Shown one piece after another: positions 18,579-26,895 of a stretch of DNA of 64,000 nt. The number at the start of each line of letters is the position of its first letter. Positions within the stretch are counted from its first letter, which is position 1. Made by a program: the position numbers and the translations under genes. Under the pieces are notes generated by a model. It was not told the DNA's origin, made no database searches, and saw only the letters and a program-made list of their open reading frames with translations. This DNA is from Xanthomonas translucens pv. cerealis (GTDB taxonomy: Bacteria > Pseudomonadota > Gammaproteobacteria > Xanthomonadales > Xanthomonadaceae). The DNA is taken from NCBI RefSeq assembly GCF_006838285.1, contig NZ_CP038228.1, positions 4,402,001 through 4,466,000 of the forward strand. The letters are read 5' to 3'.

Positions 18579-20090
18579 CTACCAGCGCAGCCGGCGCCGC
18601 GCCAGCGCGCGGCTCAGTTGCAGATACAACGCCTGCGCTTGGGTGTGAGGCAATAGGCGCACCCGCAACGGCGGCTCGCCATGGCGGGCGCCGGCGGTAT
18701 CCAGCCACAGCGTGGCGGTGCCGCAGCAGCGGTCCAGCGGCGAGCGGGTCAGCTGCAGCGTCTGCAGCTTGTCGATCTCCGCCAGTCGCCACCAGCGCGT
18801 CCACCAGCCGCCGCGCACCGCCATGTAACGATCGTCCAGGGCATAGCCCATGCGTTGCGCCTGGCGCCAGGCATTGAATGCCGACCACGGCAGCCACAGC
18901 AGAGACAGCGCGGCCCAGGCGCCGAACGGCCGCCACAGGCCGGCGCACAGCAGCGGCACCAGGCATAGCGCCGGCAGGCATAGCCGCCACCAGCAGCGCG
19001 TGGCGATCCCCCACCATTGCGTCGGCGGCCAGGCGATCTGCGGCAGCAGCCGATGCAGCAGCGCATCGCAGGCGGCCGGGGTCGCCAGCGGCGCCAGTTC
19101 CTTCAGCGCGCGGCCCTCCTCGCCGTGCCCATCCATCACCGCGGTATCGATGTGCAGGCTGCGCCGCCGCAGCAGGCGTTGCAGCACGCTTTCGTGCAGG
19201 GTCCAGGCCTGGATCCGGCGCCGCGCCACGCTGCTGCGCAGCCGCGTCAGCAGGCCGCGCTCCACGGTCAGCCTGCGCTCGCTCTCGCTGAGCCGGAAGC
19301 CGTGGTACTGCAGCAGCGCCAGCGCCACCGACAGCGCGCGCATGATCAGCAGCAGCGTGACCAGCATCAGCGTCACTGTGACCGCGCCGGCCATCCAACC
19401 CAGGTGCAGGGTGCTGGCGTAACCGAACAGCTGCTGCCCGTAGCGTTCGATCGCGTTGGAGACCATGCGCTCGGGGAACAGGTGATAGGTGGCGCCGAAT
19501 GCGGTCGCCACCACCACCATGCCGCGATTGGAGATCAGCCCCTGGCGCAGTACTTCCGCCGTTGGCAGCGCTAGCAGCACGTCGCTGGCCGCGGCGGCCG
19601 CCGTGGACGCGGCCGCGCTGTCGTCGCGTGCGCGATGGCGGATCTGCCGCTCCAACGCCAGCGCCTGGTCCAGCCGCAGCACCCGCATCTGCGCTTCCGG
19701 CTTGGTCCCGCCGGCCGATTCCAGCCGCACTTCGGCCACGCCGAACAGCCGATGCAGCAGCGACTGGTGCACGACCACGTTGTGGATGCGCGCGAACGGG
19801 ATCTCGCGCAGGCTGCGTTCCAGCCAGCCGCTGCGGATGCTCAGGCTATCGCGGCCGATGCGGTACTGGTAGGTGAAGTAGCGCAGCAGCGACACCGCGA
19901 TCAGCGCGCTGCCCGCCAACAGCAGCATCAGCTGGTCGAGATGGTCGTTGCGGCCGTCGCGCCCGCCGAATACCAGCAACGCCAGCAGCGGCAGCAGGAA
20001 ATGCCGCAGGTGTTGCAGCAGCACGAATAGCCAGGACCATGGGTGCAGGCGCCGGATCGCAGTGTCTTCGGCGTCCGGGGCGGTGCTCAT
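18579..20090 (-). CDS. Bacterial PH-domain membrane protein (YdbT-like)
   Basis: A 503-residue membrane protein with repeated bPH_2 modules alternating with paired hydrophobic helices. The first module reads YRIGRDSLSIRSGWLERSLREIPFARIHNVVVHQSLLHRLFGVAEVRLESAGG, and related modules recur as LSESERRLTVERGLLTRLRSSVARRRIQAW and MAVRGGWWTRWWRLAEIDKLQTLQLTRSPLDR. This matches YdbT/YdbS pairs. The start at 20090 overlaps the preceding gene by 4 bp (ATGA), so the two are coupled. Function is unknown; homologues have been linked to envelope stress or toxin immunity, not verifiable here. Confidence 0.85.
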   Translation of the reverse strand: MSTAPDAEDTAIRRLHPWSWLFVLLQHLRHFLLPLLALLVFGGRDGRNDHLDQLMLLLAGSALIAVSLLRYFTYQYRIGRDSLSIRSGWLERSLREIPFARIHNVVVHQSLLHRLFGVAEVRLESAGGTKPEAQMRVLRLDQALALERQIRHRARDDSAAASTAAAAASDVLLALPTAEVLRQGLISNRGMVVVATAFGATYHLFPERMVSNAIERYGQQLFGYASTLHLGWMAGAVTVTLMLVTLLLIMRALSVALALLQYHGFRLSESERRLTVERGLLTRLRSSVARRRIQAWTLHESVLQRLLRRRSLHIDTAVMDGHGEEGRALKELAPLATPAACDALLHRLLPQIAWPPTQWWGIATRCWWRLCLPALCLVPLLCAGLWRPFGAWAALSLLWLPWSAFNAWRQAQRMGYALDDRYMAVRGGWWTRWWRLAEIDKLQTLQLTRSPLDRCCGTATLWLDTAGARHGEPPLRVRLLPHTQAQALYLQLSRALARRRLRW

Positions 20091-20668
20091 AGTGCGTCGT
20101 CGTCGTGGTCGAGCTGGCGCGCCAGGCGTTCGCGCAGGCGCTCGGCGTCGGCCTGGTCCAGGCCGGGCAAGGCCACCGCGTTGTGCCGGGTGCCGGCGGT
20201 ATGCACCACCAGGGTCGCCAGGCGCGCGGCGCGCTGCAGCGGGCCACGGCGCAGATCCAGGTGCTGCACGCGCGACATCGGCACGTGCACTTCGCTCTGC
20301 CACATCCGCCCGCGGCGCAGATCCAGGCCCTGCGCGTCCAGCCGCCAGCGGATCCGGCGATGGCGCACGAAGGCGATGCAGGCACCGAGCAGCGCGCCCA
20401 GCGCCGCGGCGCCAGCACCGAGGAACAGCGTCTGGCGGCTGTGCAGGCTGAAACCGAAGATCGCCGCGCCGATCAGCATGCAGATGCCGAGCGTGCCGCC
20501 GCCGCCGAGCGCGACCAGCCAGGCGCCGCGCAGCGGCAGCGGTTGCCAGTCGTGCGCGGCCGATGACGCGACACTGGTCTGGTCGGTGCCAAGCGCGGGG
20601 GCGGAGGGATCCAGGGACGGCGGTGCGGTCACGGTGGGCTCTCGAAGCGATGGGCGGACACTGTCCAC
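20087..20668 (-). CDS. PH-domain membrane protein (YdbS-like)
   Basis: A 193-residue protein with two hydrophobic helices in the middle and then one bPH_2 domain (IRWRLDAQGLDLRRGRMWQSEVHVPMSRVQHLDLRRGPLQRAARLATLVVHTAG). It is the small partner of the larger YdbT-like gene and overlaps it by 4 bp. Small and large bPH_2 proteins occur as pairs in many bacteria, suggesting a membrane complex. Confidence 0.85.
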   Translation of the reverse strand: MDSVRPSLREPTVTAPPSLDPSAPALGTDQTSVASSAAHDWQPLPLRGAWLVALGGGGTLGICMLIGAAIFGFSLHSRQTLFLGAGAAALGALLGACIAFVRHRRIRWRLDAQGLDLRRGRMWQSEVHVPMSRVQHLDLRRGPLQRAARLATLVVHTAGTRHNAVALPGLDQADAERLRERLARQLDHDDDAL

Positions 20669-20815
20669 GCCCGCCGCGTGGGTCCCCGATCGTAACGCGG
20701 GCGGCGCCTTGCGCGCTTCGCGGCAGAGCGCGGGATGTGCCAGAGCGGCCTGCAGTGTGCCGCCCCGCTCGGCAGGCGCTGCTGTCGTCGTTGCCGGTGC
20801 CGTGCCGCTCGCGAA

Positions 20816-21940
20816 TCAGCGCGCGGCGTGAATCAGCGCGTCCACGTCCAGCGCATGGCCGGCACGGGCGGCCTTGGTGCGCAGGTAGCCCTCGTTCTCG
20901 GCGGTGATCGTGCCGGTGATCGGAATGCGCTCGACCACGTCGATGCCGGCCACGCGCAGGCGCTCGGCCTTGGAGGGGTTGTTGGTCAGCAGGCGCACGC
21001 GCTGGATGCCGAGTCCGCGCAGCATCGCCACCGCGCTGCCGTAGCGGCGTTCGTCGGCGCCGAAGCCCAACTGCGCATCGGCGTCGATGGTGTCCAGCCC
21101 ATCGTGCTGGTAGCCGTAGGCGCGCAACTTGGTGGCGATGCCGGTGCCGCGGCCTTCCTGGTCCAGGTACAGCAGCACGCCGCCGCCGAGCTCCTTGAGC
21201 TTGGCCAGGCTATGCCGCAGTTGGTCGCCGCAATCGCACTTCAACGAGCCGAACAGGTCGCCGGTGAGGCAGGACGAATGCACCCGTACCGGCACCGGCA
21301 CGGACAGGTCCGGCTGGCCGATCACGATCGCGACCTGATCGCGCTGCGCCACGCCGCCGCGGAACACCACGAACTCGCTGCTGCCCAGATCGCGCAGGGG
21401 GACCTGGGTGCGGGTCACCAGTTCGTAGCTGCCGGATGTGGTGGTCGCGCAGCCGTGTTTCAGATCGTCCAGCTGCAGCGACTGGCAGCCCTGGAAGGTA
21501 CTGGCGGCGTCCAGGTCCACCGCGACGATCGCCGGCAGCAGCAAGCCCAGGCGCGCGATCTCCACGGCGCCGGCATCCAGCGCATCGCCCGGCATCCAGT
21601 GCGTGGGCAGCGTGCCGCTGCGCAGGTAGGCCAGCGCGGCCAGGGCATCGTAGGACTGTTCGGCCAGGGCGATGCGTGCGCCCTGCGGCGCGACCAGGCC
21701 CAGCACCTGCGCGCGGGTCGGGGTGAGGAACAGGTAATGCCGCTGCGCCGCCGCCTGCGTGAAGCTCAGGTAGGACTGCGCGGTGCTGCTGTCCAGCGCC
21801 AGCACCGCACGCGACTGGCCATCGCGGCCTTCGATGACCACCGGGCGGCCGGCACGCAACTCCGAGGCCGCGCGTTCGGCGCGGATCGCAGCGGGATCGC
21901 CGAACGGGGGCGTGGAGGTGAGGTGGGCGGGGCTGGTCAT
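20816..21940 (-). CDS. ribA: GTP cyclohydrolase II
   Basis: A 374-residue enzyme of riboflavin synthesis that opens GTP to the diaminohydroxy-ribosylamino-pyrimidine. The C-terminal half carries the zinc cysteines in SSCLTGDLFGSLKCDCGDQL, then YLDQEGRGTGIATKLRAYG and LLTNNPSKAERLRVAGI, all diagnostic. The N-terminal 170 residues resemble an extended, probably non-catalytic RibB-like region found in some proteobacterial RibA proteins. The start at 21940 (MTSPAHLTS) is preferred over 21952. It is monocistronic and not beside other rib genes, which may mean it is a second copy. Confidence 0.9.
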   Translation of the reverse strand: MTSPAHLTSTPPFGDPAAIRAERAASELRAGRPVVIEGRDGQSRAVLALDSSTAQSYLSFTQAAAQRHYLFLTPTRAQVLGLVAPQGARIALAEQSYDALAALAYLRSGTLPTHWMPGDALDAGAVEIARLGLLLPAIVAVDLDAASTFQGCQSLQLDDLKHGCATTTSGSYELVTRTQVPLRDLGSSEFVVFRGGVAQRDQVAIVIGQPDLSVPVPVRVHSSCLTGDLFGSLKCDCGDQLRHSLAKLKELGGGVLLYLDQEGRGTGIATKLRAYGYQHDGLDTIDADAQLGFGADERRYGSAVAMLRGLGIQRVRLLTNNPSKAERLRVAGIDVVERIPITGTITAENEGYLRTKAARAGHALDVDALIHAAR

Positions 21941-22240
21941 GCAGGACTCCAAATGGGGATCTTCTGCGCCGCTTCAAGGCTGGTCGGCGGCGGCGCACCC
22001 CGGTCGCGCCGCATGCGGGCGGCGTGCACGGGTGACTATTGTCGCGTGCTTTGGCCTCCTCGCCAGCATTCGCGTGATGGAACGCACTGTGTGCCGCACC
22101 AGCATGGATGCATGCAACCGCTATGCCAGATGTGGTCACTCACCCGATCGCCGCCGCGATCTGGCGGTGGGGGAGTGATAGGCATGTTCAACCGCGGCCG
22201 ATTCATTTTTACTACCCCGACCCGTTTCCAGGAGTTGCGC
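21941..22240. other. Divergent intergenic region between ribA and GNAT gene
   Basis: Three hundred bases between divergent genes. An FMN riboswitch was looked for upstream of ribA and its conserved core was not seen. The GNAT gene has a clear GGAG ribosome binding site just before 22241. Nothing else was recognised. Confidence 0.4.
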
Positions 22241-22762
22241 ATGCGCCTTGTCGAATGCACCGAACACCGCCACGCCGCTGCGATCCTGGAGATCTTCAAC
22301 GAGGCCATCGTGCATTCCACCGCGCTCTACGACTACCGCCCGCGCTCGCCGGAGAGCATGGTCGGCTGGTTCGCGGCCAAGCGCGCCGGCGGCTTTCCGG
22401 TGATCGGGATCGAGGACGTGCACGGTAGCCTGCTCGGTTTCGCCAGCTACGGCACGTTCCGCGCCTGGCCGGCGTTCAAGTACAGCGTCGAGCATTCGCT
22501 CTACGTGCACCGCGACCACCGCGGCAAGGGCCTGGGGCGGCGCCTGCTGCTGGCGCTGGTCGATGCGGCGCAGGAACGCGGCGTGCACGTGCTGGTGGGC
22601 GGCATCGATGCCAGCAACGCCGGCAGCATCGCGCTGCACCGGCAACTGGGTTTCGTGCATGCCGGCACCGTGCGCGAGGCCGGGTTCAAGTTCGGGCGCT
22701 GGCTGGACCTGGCCTTCTATCAGCGCATCCTCGCTGGCCCGGCGCAGCCGCACGACGATTAG
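22241..22762 (+). CDS. GNAT N-acetyltransferase (PAT/MnaT-like)
   Basis: A 173-residue acetyl-CoA-dependent acetyltransferase. The pyrophosphate-binding loop is HRGKGLGRRLLLALVDAA, preceded by EHSLYVHRDHRG, and the family end sequence GSIALHRQLGFVHAGTVREAGFKFGRWLDLAFYQ resembles phosphinothricin/methionine-sulfone acetyltransferases (PAT, YncA/MnaT). These acetylate amino groups of toxic amino-acid analogues; the true substrate is unknown. GGAG lies 8 bp before the ATG. Far longer in-frame ORF upstream is a shadow of ribA. Confidence 0.88.
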   Translation: MRLVECTEHRHAAAILEIFNEAIVHSTALYDYRPRSPESMVGWFAAKRAGGFPVIGIEDVHGSLLGFASYGTFRAWPAFKYSVEHSLYVHRDHRGKGLGRRLLLALVDAAQERGVHVLVGGIDASNAGSIALHRQLGFVHAGTVREAGFKFGRWLDLAFYQRILAGPAQPHDD

Positions 22763-22777
22763 CCGCAGCGCGCCAGC

Positions 22778-23692
22778 TCAGTGCGGGTGTCTGGACGTGG
22801 CGTAGGGATTGGCTTCGGCCGGATCCGGACGCAGCGTGTAGCGCTTGTAGGTCCACTGGTACTGCGCCGGGTCGCGGCGCGCCACCCGCTCCACGCCTTC
22901 GTTCAGCGCGGTCGCGGCGCGTAGCGGGTCCGGGTCGGCGATCGCCTCCGGCGCCGGCTGCACCTGCAGCGCGAATTCCAGGTCGTTGCCGAGCCGCTCG
23001 CACCAGGCGAACAGCACGATCGCGCCGGTGCGCTCGGCCAGCCGGTTGACCAGGGTCATGGTCAGCGCCGGCACGCCGAAGAACGGCGCGAACACGCCGT
23101 CGCCGGCCTTGGGTTGCTGGTCGGGAAGAATGCCGACCGCGCCGCCGTCCTTGAGCGTCTTGAACAGTTGCCGCACCGCCGGGCCTTCGGCGCGCACCTG
23201 GCGCACGTTGTCGCCGCTGCGCACCAACTGCAGGAACGCATCGCCGACGTCGGACGCCGGCGCGCGGTAGACGATGGCGATGTCGCCGCGCGAGGCCAGC
23301 CACTGGTTGAGCAGTTCCCAGTTGCCGAAGTGCGGCGCGGCCACGATCACCCCGCGGCCCGACGCCAGCGCGGCGTCGTACAGTGCCTGGCCGTGGCGCT
23401 GGCGCAGCCGCGCCAGGTTCTGCGTCGGCGGCCGGGTCCACAGTACCAGGGTCTCGAACGCCTGCCGCGCGGTGGAGCGCAGCACGTCGCGGTGCAGGGC
23501 CACGCGCTCGCTGGGCAGCAGTTCCGGGTAGGCCAGCTCCAGGTTGCGGCGGGTGACCCGGCTTTCGCGCGCGTCCTTGCGCAGCCACAGCCAGGCCAGG
23601 GCGTCGGCCAGGCGCCGCAGCCACGGCCAGGGCAGGCGCGCCACGATGGCGGCGCAGCGATACAGAACGGTTGCGAGCGTTGCGGGTTTCAT
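22778..23692 (-). CDS. lpxL: Lipid A biosynthesis lauroyl acyltransferase family
   Basis: A 304-residue inner-membrane acyltransferase of the LpxL/HtrB/LpxM family, which adds secondary acyl chains to Kdo-lipid A. The catalytic HX4E motif is HFGNWE in VIVAAPHFGNWELLNQWL. An N-terminal hydrophobic helix and the downstream GILPDQQPKAGDGVFAPFFG match the family. Whether it is LpxL or LpxM in specificity is not decided. It faces the GNAT gene convergently with only 15 bp between stops. Confidence 0.9.
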   Translation of the reverse strand: MKPATLATVLYRCAAIVARLPWPWLRRLADALAWLWLRKDARESRVTRRNLELAYPELLPSERVALHRDVLRSTARQAFETLVLWTRPPTQNLARLRQRHGQALYDAALASGRGVIVAAPHFGNWELLNQWLASRGDIAIVYRAPASDVGDAFLQLVRSGDNVRQVRAEGPAVRQLFKTLKDGGAVGILPDQQPKAGDGVFAPFFGVPALTMTLVNRLAERTGAIVLFAWCERLGNDLEFALQVQPAPEAIADPDPLRAATALNEGVERVARRDPAQYQWTYKRYTLRPDPAEANPYATSRHPH

Positions 23693-23893
23693 CGCGCCAG
23701 TTTATCCGCTGCGCCGGCCGTGCCAGGTCGAGCGTGCTGCGCATGGACCGAGCGGCGTCACGGATCGGCCCGCTCGCGGACTGGCGCGGCTTTCGTTCTT
23801 GGCTACCGGTCGGCGATGATGCGGGCGGGATGACAGCACCGCACTGAACCCGGATGCTTCCGAGTCCCGAGTCCCGAGTCCCAAGTCCCGCCC

Positions 23894-24334
23894 ATGCTCT
23901 CCCTGATCCAGCGTGTCAGCCAGGCCGAGGTCCGCGTCGACGATGCGGTGGTCGGTCGCATCGGCCCTGGCTTGTTGGCGCTGGTTGCGCTTGAGCCGGG
24001 CGACGACGAAGCCAAGTTCCAGCGCATGGCCGAGCGCCTGCTCGGCTACCGCGTGTTCGCCGACGCCAGCGGGCGCATGAACCGCTCGCTGCGCGACACC
24101 GGCGGCGGCCTGCTGCTGGTCAGCCAGTTCACCTTGGCCGCGGACACCGGCTCGGGCATGCGCCCCAGCTTCACCACCGCGGCGCCGCCGGCCGAGGCTG
24201 AACGCGGCTTCAACCGATTGCTGGACATCTGCCGGGAGCGGCACCCGCCGGGGGTGGAAAGCGGGCGCTTCGGTGCCCATATGATCGTCAGCCTGGTCAA
24301 CGACGGCCCAGTCACTTTCCTGCTCCGGCCTTAA
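23894..24334 (+). CDS. dtd: D-aminoacyl-tRNA deacylase
   Basis: A 146-residue proofreading enzyme that hydrolyses D-amino acids and glycine from tRNA. Signature motifs are SQFTLAAD and NDGPVTFLL (the Gly-cisPro loop). Starts [16 protein letters not shown], the usual beginning. It lies 112 bp upstream of rpoD on the same strand. Confidence 0.97.
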   Translation: MLSLIQRVSQAEVRVDDAVVGRIGPGLLALVALEPGDDEAKFQRMAERLLGYRVFADASGRMNRSLRDTGGGLLLVSQFTLAADTGSGMRPSFTTAAPPAEAERGFNRLLDICRERHPPGVESGRFGAHMIVSLVNDGPVTFLLRP

Positions 24335-24396
24335 GCCGGGGCGCTCCTGGCGGAGCAATTCACGCTCCTTGTCCGGCAAGCGGCGGTCCGGGCTGT

Positions 24397-24402
24397 TATA
24401 AT
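24397..24402 (+). promoter_or_regulatory. rpoD promoter -10 element
   Basis: A perfect TATAAT lies 44 bp before the rpoD start in otherwise GC-rich DNA. The -35 match is poor: TTGTCC is 22 bp upstream, too far for a normal spacer, so the -10 box is the only firm part. Confidence 0.55.
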
Positions 24403-24446
24403 GCTAGGTTCACTCATTCATCTACCTGCCGGTGGCGCGAGCACTC

Positions 24447-26306
<1,860 letters not shown>

Positions 26307-26330
26307 TCGAGCGCGGTTCGCGACAACGGA

Positions 26331-26357
26331 AAAGCCCCGCCATGTGCGGGGCTTTTT
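26331..26357 (+). terminator. Rho-independent terminator of rpoD
   Basis: Stem AAGCCCCGC / GCGGGGCTT with a CATGT loop and a T-run, 25 bp after the rpoD stop. Confidence 0.92.
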
Positions 26358-26442
26358 TGTGGGTGTGGCGTCGGTCGTGTTGCGGACAGTGGCGGTGGAT
26401 GCCGCAGGCTAGCGCTGCCCATTCGCAGCCAGCCAAGTCACT

Positions 26443-26600
26443 GTGGGGGTTCAGCCGACATGCGTGTAAAAATGACTCACAAGATCGGATTTCACCCATT
26501 CCATCAGTGAGTTGGCGAATATTTCTTGGCAACAAAACTACACGCCGCCACCGCCAGTTCAATCTCATACGGTTCCGGGATCGGCTCCACGTCAATCAGG
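26443..26600 (+). repeat. Left inverted repeat of the TAL cassette
   Basis: This stretch pairs, inverted, with 29811-29965 over about 155 bp with scattered mismatches. Shared blocks include TTCAGCCGACA at the outer end, GACTCACAAGAT in the middle and GGTTCCGGGATCGGCTCCAC at the inner end. The inner half encodes, on the minus strand, the C-terminus of a Tn3-type transposase. Confidence 0.9.
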
Positions 26601-26770
26601 CGGTCCCCGAACCGCTTCACACGGCTGGTCACGTACGGGCTGAGGAAGGCCACGTCCTCCCACGTCATCTTCCACCCCTGCCGCATCAGAGACTTCATGA
26701 TCCGGGTCTGTTCCACCACGTTGTAGAACTGGCCGGCGTCTGCCTGTTTCCCGTTCCACTGCGCCTCAAA
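26504..26770 (-). pseudogene. C-terminal fragment of Tn3-family transposase
   Basis: An open minus-strand frame reads FYNVVEQTRIMKSLMRQGW, then FLSPYVTSRVKRFGDRLID and PIPEPYEIEL before stopping at 26504. The order hN-V-x-x-x-T-R then A/F-L-S-P-Y-x-x-x-x-x-x-R-F-G matches the extreme C-terminus of Tn3-family TnpA proteins. Only about 90 residues of an expected thousand remain; upstream the frame loses similarity and no start is expected. It ends close to the left cassette end, just where tnpA ends in Tn3 transposons. Confidence 0.7.
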
Positions 26771-26895
26771 CCCCGTAGTCGAGGGTTACCAGGATTATCG
26801 GAAGTTGTGCCCTGCTATGCGAATTTGGAGAAGCCGCGTCGGGACCAGAGACCTTAGTATCGAGGCCACGACGTTCTCCGAAAGAGGAATGCCTG

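Noticed and set aside
21941..22240. FMN riboswitch upstream of ribA
   Set aside because: The conserved RFN core elements are not visible.
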